Assembly (NCBI GenBank): GCA_022575985.1
Contig: JAKSXM010000266.1
Location: 2,108,001-2,172,000 of the forward strand
DNA from: Anagrus nilaparvatae
Lineage: Eukaryota; Arthropoda; Insecta; Hymenoptera; Mymaridae
Length of the DNA: 64,000 nucleotides
Reading direction: 5' to 3'
Position numbers and translations under genes: made by a program
Shown: positions 24,640 through 37,440 of the stretch, piece by piece
Layout of the letters: each line of letters starts with the position of its first letter
Numbering within the stretch: the stretch's first letter is position 1
The notes under the pieces: generated by a model
What the model was told of the DNA's origin: nothing
Seen by the model: only the letters and a program-made list of their open reading frames with translations
The model's database searches: none

Positions 24640-27600
24640 TTTTTGGACAACCAATATTACTTTTGCAATAAAATATTTTAATTGAAAATTTCTTTATTTC
24701 GGTTTTAAAACACACAAATGAAATATTATGAAATTTATAAAGTTTTGGACAATCAATATGACTTTTACAATAAAATATTTTTTTAAGAAATTTATTTATT
24801 TCATGTTTAAAACACACTAATGAAATATTATGAAATTTATAAAGTTTTGGACAATCAATATAACTTTTGCAATAAAATATTTTTTTAAGAAATTTATTTA
24901 TTTTATGTTTAAAACAAACTAATGAAATATTATGAAATTTTAGCAATAAAATATTTTTTTAAGAAAATTATTTATTTCGTGTTTAAAACACAGAAATGAA
25001 ATATTATGAAATTTATAAAGTTTTGGACAATTAATATGACTTTTGAATAAAATATTTTTTTAAGAAATTGATTTATTTTATGTTTAAAACCACATTAATG
25101 AAATATTATGAAATTTATAAAGTTTCAGACAATCAGTATGACTTTTGCAATAAAATATTTTTTTAATAAATTTATTTATTTCGTGTTTAAAACACAGAAA
25201 TGAAATATTATGAAATTTATAAATTTTTGGACAACCAATATTACTTTTGCAATAAAATATTTTTATTGAAAATTTCTTTATTTCGGTTTTAAAACACACA
25301 AATGAAATATACTGAAATTTATAAAGTTTTGGACAATCAATATGACTTGCAATAAAATATTTTTTTAAGAAATTTATTTATTTCGTGTTTAAAACACAGA
25401 AATGAAATATTATGAAATTTATAAATTTTTGGACAATCAATATTACTTTTGCAATAAAATATTTTTATTGAAAATTTCTTTATTTCGGTTTTAAAACACA
25501 CAAATGAAATTTTATAAAATTTATAAATTTTCGGACAATCAATATGACTTTGGCAATAAAATATTTTTTTAAGAAATTCATTTATTTCGTGTTTAAAACA
25601 CAGAAATGAAATATTATGAAATTTATAAAGTTTTGGACAATCAATATGACTTGCAATAAAATATTTTTATTAAAAATTTCTTTATTTCGGTTTTAAAACA
25701 CACAAATGAAATTTAAAAAAATTTATAAATTTTCGGACAATCAATATGACTTTTGCAATAAAATATTTTTTTAAGAGATTCATTTATTTCGTGTTTAAAA
25801 CACAGAAATGAAATATTATGAAATTTATAAAGTTTTGGACAATCAATATGACTTTTGAGATAAAATATTTTTTTAAGAAAATTATTTATTTCGTGTTTAA
25901 AACACAGAAATGAAATATTATGAAATTAATAAATTTTTGGACAACCAATATTACTTTTGCAATAAAATATTTTTATTGAAAATTTCTTTATTTCGGTTTT
26001 AAAACACACAAATGAAATATTATGAAATTTATAAAGTTTTGGACAATCAATATGACTTTTACAATAAAATATTTTTTTAAGAAATTTATTTAATTCATGT
26101 TTAAAACACACTAATGAAATATTATGAAATTTATAAATATTTGGACAATCAATATTACTTTTGCAATAAAATATTTTTATTGAAAATTTCTTTATTTTGG
26201 TTTTAAAACACACAAATGAAATTTTATAAAATTTATAAATTTTCGGACAATCAATATGACTTTGGCAATAAAATATTTTTTTAAGAAATTCATTTATTTC
26301 GTGTTTAAAACACAGAAATGAAATATTATGAAATTTATAAAGTTTTGGACAATCAATATGACTTTTGCAATAAAATATTTTTATTAAAAATTTCTTTATT
26401 TCGGTTTTAAAACACACAAATGAAATTTAAAAAAATTTATAAATTTTCGGACAATCAATATGACTTTTGCAATAAAATATTTTTTTAAGAGATTCATTTA
26501 TTTCGTGTTTAAAACACAGAAATGAAATATTATGAAATTTATAAAGTTTTGGACAATCAATATGACTTTAGCAATAAAATATTTTTTTAAGAAAATTATT
26601 TATTTCGTATTTAAAACACAGAAATGAAATATTATGAAATTTATAAATTTTTGGACAACCAATATTACTTTTGCAATAAAATATTTTTATTGAAAATTTC
26701 TTTATTTCGGTTTTAAAACACACAAATGAAATTTTATAAAATTTATAAATTTTCGGACAATCAATATGACTTTCGCAATAAAATATTTTTTTAAGAAATT
26801 CATTTATTTCGTGTTTAAAACACAGAAATGAAATATTATGAAATTTATAAAGTTTTGGACAACAATATGACTTGCAATAAAAGATTTTTTTAAGAAATTG
26901 ATTTATTTTATGTTTAAAACACAGAAATGAAATATTATGAAATTTATAAGTTTTGGACAATCAATATAACTTTTGCAGTAAAATATTTTTTTAAGAAATT
27001 TATTTATTTTATGTTTAAAACAAACTAATGTAATATTATGAAATTTATAAAGTTTTGGACAATCAATATGACTTTAACAATAAAATATTTTTTTAAAAAA
27101 ATTATTTATTTCGTTTTTAAAACACAGAAATGAAATATTATGAAATTTATAGTTTTGGACAACCAATATTACTTTTGCAATAAAATATTTTTATTGAAAA
27201 TTTCTTTATTTCGGTTTTAAAACACACAAATGAAATATACTGAAATTTATAAAGTTTTGGACAATCAATATGACTTGCAATAAAATATTTTTTTAAGAAA
27301 TTTATTTATTTCGTGTTTAAAACACAGAAATGAAATATTATGAAATTTATAAATTTTTGGACAATCAATATTACTTTTGCAATAAAATATTTTTATTGAA
27401 AATTTCTTTATTTCGGTTTTAAAACACACAAATGAAATTTTATAAAATTTATAAATTTTCGGACAATCAATATGACTTTAGCAATAAAATATTTTTTTAA
27501 GAAATTCATTTATTTCGTGTTTAAAACACAGAAATGAAATATTATGAAATTTATAAAGTTTTGGACAATCAATATGACTTTTGCAATAAAATATTTTTAT

Positions 27601-30282
27601 TAAAAATTTCTTATTTCGGTTTTAAAACACACAAATGAAATTTAAAAAAATTTATAAATTTTCGGACAATCAATATGACTTTTGCAATAAAATATTTTTA
27701 TTGAAAATTTTTTTGATAGATTTTTGATAATAAATTTTTTTGATAATGATTTCATTTAATTCATGTTTAAAACACAGAAATGAAATATTATTAAATTTAT
27801 AAAGTTTTAGAGAATCAATATGACTTTTGCAATAAAATATTTTTTTAAGAAATTTATTTATTTCCTGTTTAAAACACACTCATGAAATATTATGAAATTT
27901 ATAAAGTTTTGGACAATCAATATGACTTTTACAATAAAATATTTTTTTAAGAAATTTATTTATTTCATGTTTAAAACAAACTAATGAAATATTATGAAAT
28001 TTATAAAGTTTTGGACAATCAATATGACTTTAGCAATAAAATATTTTTTTAAGAAAATTATTTATTTCGTGTTTAAAACACAGAAATGAAATATTATGAA
28101 ATTTATAAATTTTTGGACAACCAATATTACTTTTGCAATAAAATATTTTTTAAAGAAATTTATTTATTTCGTGTTTAAAACACAGAAATGAAATATTATG
28201 AAATTTATAAATATTTGGACAATCAATATGTCTTGGGCAATAAAATATTTTTTTAAGAAATTCATTTATTTCGTGTTTAAAACACAGAAATGAAATATTA
28301 TGAAATTTATAAAGTTTTGGACAATCAATATGACTTTTGCAATAAAATATTTTTATTAAAAATTTCTTTATTTCGGTTTTAAAACACACAAATGAAATTT
28401 AAAAAAATTTATAAATTTTCGGACAATCAATATGACTTTTGCAAAAAAATATTTTTTTAAGAGATTCATTTATTTCGTGTTTAAAACACAGAAATGAAAT
28501 ATTATGAAATTTATAAAGTTTTGGACAATCAATATTACTTTTGCAATAAAATATTTTTATTGAAAATTTTTTTGATAGATTTTTGATAATAAATTTTTTT
28601 GATAATAAATTCATTTATTTCATGTTTAAAACACAGAAATGAAATATTATTAAATTTATAAAGTTTTGGACAATCAATATAACTTTTGCAATAAAATATT
28701 TTTTTAAGAAATTTATTTATTTCGTGTTTAAAACACAGAAATGAAATATTATGAAATTTATAAAGTTTTGGACAATTAATATGACTTTTGAATAAAATAT
28801 TTTTTTAAGAAAATTATTTATTTCGTGTTTAAAACACAGAAATGAAATATTATGAAATTTATAAATTTTTGGACAACCAATATTACTTTTGCAATAAAAT
28901 ATTTTTTTAAGAAATTGATTTATTTTATGTTTAAAACCACACTAATGAAATATTATGAAATTTATAAAGTTTCAGACAATCAGTATGACTTTTGCAATAA
29001 AATATTTTTTTAATAAATTTATTTATTTCATGTTTAAAACACAGAAATGAAATATTATGAAATTTATAAATTTTTGGACAATATTACTTTTGCAATAAAA
29101 TATTTTTATTGAAAATTTCTTTATTTCGGTTTTAAAACACACAAATGAAATATATAAAATTTATAAATTTTCGGACAATCAATATGACTTTCGCAATAAA
29201 ATATTTTTTTAAGAAATTCATTTATTTCGTGTTTAAAACACAGAAATGAAATATTATGAAATTTATAAAGTTTTGGACAACAATATGACTTTTGCAATAA
29301 AAGATTTTTTTAAGAAATTGATTTATTTTATGTTTAAAACAAACTCATGAAATATTATGAAATTTATAAAGTTTTGGATAATCAATATAACTTTTGCAAT
29401 AAAATATTTTTTTAAGAAATTTATTTATTTTATGTTTAAAACAAACTAATGTAATATTATGAAATTTATAAAGTTTTGGACAATCAATATGACTTTAGCA
29501 ATAAAATATTTTTTTAAAAAAATTATTTATTTCGTGTTTAAAACAAAGAAATGAGATATTATGAAATTTATAAAGTTTTGGACAACCAATATTACTTTTG
29601 CAATAAAATATTTTTTTAAGAAATTTATTTATTTTATGTTTAAAACAAACTAATGTAATATTATGAAATTTATAAAGTTTTGGACAATCAATATGACTTT
29701 AGCAATAAAATATTTTTTTAAAAAAATTATTTATTTCGTGTTTAAAACACAGAAATGAAATATGAAATTTATAAAGTTTTGGACAACCAATATTTCTTTT
29801 GCAATAAAATATTTTTATTGAAAATTTCTTTATTTCGGTTTTAAAACACACAAATGAAATATACTGAAATTTATAAAGTTTTGGACAATCAATATGACTT
29901 GCAATAAAATATTTTTTTAAGAAATTTATTTATTTCGTGTTTAAAACACAGAAATGAAATATTATGAAATTTATAAATTTTTGGACAATCAATATTACTT
30001 TTGCAATAAAATATTTTTATTGAAAATTTCTTTATTTCGGTTTTAAAACACACAAATGAAATTTTATAAAATTTATAAATTTTCGGACAATCAATATGAC
30101 TTTGGCAATAAAATATTTTTTTAAGAAATTAATTTATTTCGTGTTTAAAACACAGAAATGAAATATTATGAAATTTATAAAGTTTTGGACAATCAATATG
30201 ACTTTTGCAATAAAATATTTTTATTAAAAATTTCTTATTTCGGTTTTAAAACACAAAAATGAAATTTAAAAAAATTTATAAA
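24640..30282. repeat. Satellite segment IV
   Basis: The 102-bp array between A1 and B1. The first part resumes the HOR order broken by A1 (compare 7,102 onward). From about 26,100 to 28,900 it matches 39,870-42,670 at an offset of 13,764, including the rarer TTTATTTTGG box. It contains unoccupied copies of two insertion sites: the B site at 27,658^27,659 and the A2 site at 30,061^30,062. No gene is seen. Confidence 0.95.
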
Positions 30283-31812
30283 GGACCTGGCACAAAAACA
30301 TAGGAAATGGCCGTACAGTGAAAATGGCTGAATTTTTGATATGTTGTTATTCAAGTCATCCTGATTAAATGTTCTCATGGTCACCAAGCTCCAAAATCAA
30401 TATTTTGGCAGCTGCCAAACTCCAAAGTTCGGTGATTCCAAAATAGCTAAAGTTCTATGACTAAGTTATTAACCTTTTTAAACAATCTTTTTATTTATTT
30501 TATTAATATATTTTATATTATTGAAGTCATTGAGTTCTAATCTGCTGTCAAATTCATAAAATTGGCAGTTGACAGCTGTCAATTAACTGTAAATTACCAT
30601 TTTAAACATAAAAAAGTACATTTTTTTGCTGTATACTGTTTTTGTGAACGCTGATTTTATATCTGCTAAAAAAAATAATAAAACTGACAGTTGACAGTTT
30701 TACCCGTTCTCTGCTTTACCCAGGATCAATGACGTGGACGTGATGGATATACTGATCCCTTGTGTAAGTAATAATGTAAGTGTTTGTGTTTGCGTAATTA
30801 TGAGTAAGTGTAGTGTATTTATGAATGTGTATACATGTTTAATGTTTATATGTCGGACATCAGACCAATAATGTGAGCTTTAGGATGCAAAAGATATATT
30901 TTTAAGGATCGATTATTAAAAATTAATAAAAGTGACAAATGACAGCTGTCAATTAGTTGTCAATTACCCTTTTGAACTAAAAAAAACATTTTTTTTGCTT
31001 TACGCTATGTTTTTGAGAACGCTGATTTTATATTCGCTAAAAAAAATAATAAAACTGTCAGTTGACAGCTGTCAATTAGCTGTCAAGTACGTTATTATTG
31101 TCTTTATTTATTTTTACCCGTTCTTTACTTTAACCAGGATTAACGACACGGATGAAACGGATAGTGATCCCTTTCGTTATTCTTAGTAAAATAATAAAAC
31201 TAGCATTTGACAGCTGTCAAATAGCTATTAATTATCTTGTAAACGAAAAAAACTTGATTTCCTTGCGGGTAAAACTGTCTACCGAAAGTTTTATTATACT
31301 TTTTAGCAGATATAAAATCAGCATTCTCAAAAACATAGTGTGCAGCAAAAAAAAGTAGTTTTTATGTAAAAAAAGGTGATTGACAGCTAATTTACAGCTG
31401 TCAAATGTCACAAATATTAATTCTTTAGCAGATTTAAAATCAATGTCCTCAAGAACATATTTAAATGCAAAAAATGTAGCTTTTCATGTTTAAAAGAGTA
31501 TTTGACATCTATTTGAAAGCTGTCAACTGTAAATTTTATGAATTTGACAGCAGATTAGAACTCAATGACTTCAATAATATAAAATATATTAAGAAAATAA
31601 ATAAAAAGATTGTTTAAAAAGGTTAATAAGTTAATCATAGAACTTTAGCTATTTTGGAGCCACGGAACTTTGGAGCTTGGCAGCTGCCAAAATATTGATT
31701 TTGGAGCTTGGTGCCCAGGAGAATATTTAATCAGGATGACTTGAATAACAACATATCAAAAATTCAGCCATTTTCACTGTACGGCCATTTCCTATGTTTT
31801 TGTGCCAGGTCC
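30283..31812. mobile_element. Element B1: Spy-like palindromic MITE (1,530 bp)
   Basis: Ends are GGACCTGGCACAAAAACA and its exact reverse complement. The terminal inverted repeats are perfect for 88 bp (30,283-30,370 and 31,725-31,812), and looser symmetry continues for several hundred bases. The flanks TTTATAAA and TTTTCGGACAATC join to an intact satellite site with no duplication, and empty copies of that site are at 27,658^27,659, 41,422^41,423 and 54,733^54,734. The interior has many TTGACAGCTGTCAA palindromes and a roughly 414-bp internal repeat (AGGATCAATGACG at 30,721 against AGGATTAACGACA at 31,136). Plus-strand frames of 84 and 68 codons exist but have no recognisable product. Only the GGACC end and the target preference are shared with element A. 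Confidence 0.8.
30542..31535. repeat. TTGACAGCTGTCAA palindrome cluster inside B1
   Basis: The 14-bp palindrome or close forms occurs near 30,565, 30,940, 31,061, 31,207, 31,393 and 31,520, in both halves of the element. A longer palindrome, TTTGGCAGCTGCCAAA, lies in each terminal arm (near 30,413 and 31,677). The core CAGCTG is an E-box, but repeated self-complementarity may simply reflect how the element grew. The same cluster is present in B2, B3 and B4. Confidence 0.7.
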
Positions 31813-34440
31813 TTTTCGGACAATCAATATGACTTTTGCAATAAAATATTTTTATTGAAAATTTTTTTGATAGATTTTTGATAATAAATTTTTTTGATAA
31901 TAAATTCATTTAATTCATGTTTAAAACACAGAAATGAAATATTATTAAATTTATAAAGTTTTAGAGAATCAATATGACTTTTGCAATAAAATATTTTTTA
32001 AAGAAATTTATTTATTTCCTGTTTAAAACACACTCATGAAATATTATGAAATTTATAAAGTTTTGGACAATCAATATGACTTTTACAATAAAATATTTTT
32101 TTAAGAAATTTATTTATTTCATGTTTAAAACAAACTAATGAAATATTATAAAATTTATAAAGTTTTGGACAATCAATATGACTTTAGCAATAAAATATTT
32201 TTTTAAGAAAATTATTTATTTCGTGTTTAAAACACAGAAATGAAATATTATGAAATTTATAAATTTTTGGACAACCAATATTACTTTTGCAATAAAATAT
32301 TTTTTTAAGAAATTTATTTATTTCGTGTTTAAAACACAGAAATGAAATATTATGAAATTTATAAATATTTGGACAATCAATATTACTTTTGCAATAAAAT
32401 ATTTTTATTGAAAATTTCTTTATTTCGGTTTTAAAACACACAAATGAAATTTTATAAAATTTATAAATTTTCGGACAATCAATATGACTTGGGCAATAAA
32501 ATATTTTTTTAAGAAATTCATTTATTTCGTGTTTAAAACACAGAAATGAAATATTATGAAATTTATAAAGTTTTGGACAATCAATATGACTTTAGCAATA
32601 AAATATTTTTATTAAAAATTTCTTTATTTCGGTTTTAAAACACACAAATGAAATTTAAAAAAATTTATAAATTTTCGGACAATCAATATGACTTTTGCAA
32701 AAAAATATTTTTTTAAGAGATTCATTTATTTCGTGTTTAAAACACAGAAATGAAATATTATGAAATTTATAAAGTTTTGGACAATCAATATTACTTTTGC
32801 AATAAAATATTTTTATTGAAAATTTTTTTGATAGATTTTTGATAATAAATTTTTTTGATAATAAATTCATTTATTTCATGTTTAAAACACAGAAATGAAA
32901 TATTATTAAATTTATAAAGTTTTGGACAATCAATATAACTTTTGCAATAAAATATTTTTTTAAGAAATTTATTTATTTCGTGTTTAAAACACAGAAATGA
33001 AATATTATGAAATTTATAAAGTTTTGGACAATTAATATGACTTTTGAATAAAATATTTTTTTAAGAAAATTATTTATTTCGTGTTTAAAACACAGAAATG
33101 AAATATTATGAAATTTATAAATTTTTAAACAACCAATATTACTTTTGCAATAAAATATATTTTTAAGAAATTGATTTATTTTATGTTTAAAACCACACTA
33201 ATGAAATATTATGAAATTTATAAAGTTTCAGACAATCAGTATGACTTTTGCAATAAAAGATTTTTTTAAGAAATTCATTTATTTCGGTTTTAAAACACAC
33301 AAATGAAATATATAAAATTTATAAATTTTCGGACAATCAATATGACTTTCGCAATAAAATATTTTTTTAAGAAATTCATTTATTTCGTGTTTAAAACACA
33401 GAAATGAAATATTATGAAATTTATAAAGTTTTGGACAACAATATGACTTTTGCAATAAAAGATTTTTTTAAGAAATTGATTTATTTTATGTTTAAAACAA
33501 ACTCATGAAATATTATGAAATTTATAAAGTTTTGGATAATCAATATAACTTTTGCAATAAAATATTTTTTTAAGAAATTTATTTATTTTATGTTTAAAAC
33601 AAACTAATGTAATATTATGAAATTTATAAAGTTTTGGACAATCAATATGACTTTAGCAATAAAATATTTTTTTAAAAAAATTATTTATTTCGTGTTTAAA
33701 ACAAAGAAATGAGATATTATGAAATTTATAAAGTTTTGGACAACCAATATTACTTTTGCAATAAAATATTTTTTTAAGAAATTTATTTATTTTATGTTTA
33801 AAACAAACTAATGTAATATTATGAAATTTATAAAGTTTTGGACAATCAATATGACTTTAGCAATAAAATATTTTTTTAAAAAAATTATTTATTTCGTGTT
33901 TAAAACACAGAAATGAAATATGAAATTTATAAAGTTTTGGACAACCAATATTTCTTTTGCAATAAAATATTTTTATTGAAAATTTCTTTATTTCGGTTTT
34001 AAAACACACAAATGAAATATACTGAAATTTATAAAGTTTTGGACAATCAATATGACTTGCAATAAAATATTTTTTTAAGAAATTTATTTATTTCGTGTTT
34101 AAAACACAGAAATGAAATATTATGAAATTTATAAATTTTTGGACAATCAATATTACTTTTGCAATAAAATATTTTTATTGAAAATTTCTTTATTTCGGTT
34201 TTAAAACACACAAATGAAATTTTATAAAATTTATAAATTTTCGGACAATCAATATGACTTTGGCAATAAAATATTTTTTTAAGAAATTAATTTATTTCGT
34301 GTTTAAAACACAGAAATGAAATATTATGAAATTTATAAAGTTTTGGACAATCAATATGACTTTTGCAATAAAATATTTTTATTAAAAATTTCTTATTTCG
34401 GTTTTAAAACACAAAAATGAAATTTAAAAAAATTTATAAA
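31813..34440. repeat. Satellite segment V
   Basis: The 102-bp array between B1 and B2 (about 26 monomers), with two GATA-expanded monomers. It holds the junction of the two 4,158-bp copies at about 33,283 and, from about 34,155, the left edge of the 13,311-bp unit. An empty A2-type site is at 34,219^34,220. No gene is seen. Confidence 0.95.
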
Positions 34441-37440
34441 GGACCTGGCACAAAAACATAGGAAATGGCCGTACAGTGAAAATGGCTGAATTTTTGATAT
34501 GTTGTTATTCAAGTCATCCTGATTAAATGTTCTCATGGTCACCAAGCTCCAAAATCAATATTTTGGCAGCTGCCAAACTCCAAAGTTCGGTGATTCCAAA
34601 ATAGCTAAAGTTCTATGACTAAGTTATTAACCTTTTTAAACAATCTTTTTATTTATTTTATTAATATATTTTATATTATTGAAGTCATTGAGTTCTAATC
34701 TGCTGTCAAATTCATAAAATTGGCAGTTGACAGCTGTCAATTAACTGTAAATTACCATTTTAAACATAAAAAAGTACATTTTTTTGCTGTATACTGTTTT
34801 TGTGAACGCTGATTTTATATCTGCTAAAAAAAATAATAAAACTGACAGTTGACAGTTTTACCCGTTCTCTGCTTTACCCAGGATCAATGACGTGGACGTG
34901 ATGGATATACTGATCCCTTGTGTAAGTAATAATGTAAGTGTTTGTGTTTGCGTAATTATGAGTAAGTGTAGTGTATTTATGAATGTGTATACATGTTTAA
35001 TGTTTATATGTCGGACATCAGACCAATAATGTGAGCTTTAGGATGCAAAAGATATATTTTTAAGGATCGATTATTAAAAATTAATAAAAGTGACAAATGA
35101 CAGCTGTCAATTAGTTGTCAATTACCCTTTTGAACTAAAAAAAACATTTTTTTTGCTTTACGCTATGTTTTTGAGAACGCTGATTTTATATTCGCTAAAA
35201 AAAATAATAAAACTGTCAGTTGACAGCTGTCAATTAGCTGTCAAGTACGTTATTATTGTCTTTATTTATTTTTACCCGTTCTTTACTTTAACCAGGATTA
35301 ACGACACGGATGAAACGGATAGTGATCCCTTTCGTTATTCTTAGTAAAATAATAAAACTAGCATTTGACAGCTGTCAAATAGCTATTAATTATCTTGTAA
35401 ACGAAAAAAACTTGATTTCCTTGCGGGTAAAACTGTCTACCGAAAGTTTTATTATACTTTTTAGCAGATATAAAATCAGCATTCTCAAAAACATAGTGTG
35501 CAGCAAAAAAAAGTAGTTTTTATGTAAAAAAAGGTGATTGACAGCTAATTTACAGCTGTCAAATGTCACAAATATTAATTCTTTAGCAGATTTAAAATCA
35601 ATGTCCTCAAGAACATATTTAAATGCAAAAAATGTAGCTTTTCATGTTTAAAAGAGTATTTGACATCTATTTGAAAGCTGTCAACTGTAAATTTTATGAA
35701 TTTGACAGCAGATTAGAACTCAATGACTTCAATAATATAAAATATATTAAGAAAATAAATAAAAAGATTGTTTAAAAAGGTTAATAAGTTAATCATAGAA
35801 CTTTAGCTATTTTGGAGCCACGGAACTTTGGAGCTTGGCAGCTGCCAAAATATTGATTTTGGAGCTTGGTGCCCAGGAGAATATTTAATCAGGATGACTT
35901 GAATAACAACATATCAAAAATTCAGCCATTTTCACTGTACGGCCATTTCCTATGTTTTTGTGCCAGGTCCTTTTCGGACAATCAATATGACTTTTGCAAT
36001 AAAATATTTTTATTGAAAATTTTTTTGATAGATTTTTGATAATAAATTTTTTTGATAATAAATTCATTTAATTCATGTTTAAAACACAGAAATGAAATAT
36101 TATTAAATTTATAAAGTTTTAGAGAATCAATATGACTTTTGCAATAAAATATTTTTTAAAGAAATTTATTTATTTCCTGTTTAAAACACACTCATGAAAT
36201 ATTATGAAATTTATAAAGTTTTGGACAATCAATATGACTTTTACAATAAAATATTTTTTTAAGAAATTTATTTATTTCATGTTTAAAACAAACTAATGAA
36301 ATATTATAAAATTTATAAAGTTTTGGACAATCAATATGACTTTAGCAATAAAATATTTTTTTAAGAAAATTATTTATTTCGTGTTTAAAACACAGAAATG
36401 AAATATTATGAAATTTATAAATTTTTGGACAACCAATATTACTTTTGCAATAAAATATTTTTTTAAGAAATTTATTTATTTCGTGTTTAAAACACAGAAA
36501 TGAAATATTATGAAATTTATAAATATTTGGACAATCAATATTACTTTTGCAATAAAATATTTTTATTGAAAATTTCTTTATTTCGGTTTTAAAACACACA
36601 AATGAAATTTTATAAAATTTATAAATTTTCGGACAATCAATATGACTTGGGCAATAAAATATTTTTTTAAGAAATTCATTTATTTCGTGTTTAAAACACA
36701 GAAATGAAATATTATGAAATTTATAAAGTTTTGGACAATCAATATGACTTTAGCAATAAAATATTTTTATTAAAAATTTCTTTATTTCGGTTTTAAAACA
36801 CACAAATGAAATTTAAAAAAATTTATAAATTTTCGGACAATCAATATGACTTTTGCAAAAAAATATTTTTTTAAGAGATTCATTTATTTCGTGTTTAAAA
36901 CACAGAAATGAAATATTATGAAATTTATAAAGTTTTGGACAATCAATATTACTTTTGCAATAAAATATTTTTATTGAAAATTTTTTTGATAGATTTTTGA
37001 TAATAAATTTTTTTGATAATAAATTCATTTATTTCATGTTTAAAACACAGAAATGAAATATTATTAAATTTATAAAGTTTTGGACAATCAATATAACTTT
37101 TGCAATAAAATATTTTTTTAAGAAATTTATTTATTTCGTGTTTAAAACACAGAAATGAAATATTATGAAATTTATAAAGTTTTGGACAATTAATATGACT
37201 TTTGAATAAAATATTTTTTTAAGAAAATTATTTATTTCGTGTTTAAAACACAGAAATGAAATATTATGAAATTTATAAATTTTTGGACAACCAATATTAC
37301 TTTTGCAATAAAATATATTTTTAAGAAATTGATTTATTTTATGTTTAAAACCACACTAATGAAATATTATGAAATTTATAAAGTTTCAGACAATCAGTAT
37401 GACTTTTGCAATAAAAGATTTTTTTAAGAAATTCATTTAT
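33283..37440. repeat. 4,158-bp tandem segmental duplication, copy 2
   Basis: Second copy of the unit, nearly identical to copy 1. One small difference is TTTTTAAACAACC near 33,126 against TTTTTGGACAACC near 37,286. At about 37,441 the box is TTTCGTG where copy 1 continues into TTTCGG, which marks the end of the duplication. Its right part is also the start of the 13,311-bp unit. Confidence 0.85.
34441..35970. mobile_element. Element B2: Spy-like palindromic MITE (1,530 bp)
   Basis: A copy of B1 at an offset of 4,158, in the same orientation and with the same flanks (TTTATAAA and TTTTCGG). It is a product of the local tandem duplication. It carries G at 35,862, shared with B1 (31,704) but not with B3 and B4. 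No difference from B1 was found by eye inside the element. Confidence 0.85.

Larger units (their letters stand above)
29125..33282. repeat. 4,158-bp tandem segmental duplication, copy 1
   Basis: The sequence from about 29,125 recurs exactly 4,158 bp downstream. The shared block includes satellite with the rare ACAAAGAAATGAGATATT monomer (29,545 and 33,703), element B1/B2 and the following satellite with two GATA-expanded monomers. Similarity stops to the left of about 29,125. The duplicated unit carries its transposon with it, so B2 arose by segmental duplication and not by transposition. Confidence 0.85.

Noticed and set aside
30932..31358. Plus-strand frames of 84 and 68 codons in element B (also in B2-B4) as transposon genes
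   Set aside because: They overlap the internal repeats of a palindromic element, have no recognisable domain, and the first is broken by one extra A in B4. Their persistence reflects recent segmental duplication.
31727..31909. 60-codon frame joining satellite and element B as a fusion gene
   Set aside because: It merely reads from satellite across the insertion edge into the terminal repeat. The same happens at 24,623-24,946 with element A1.
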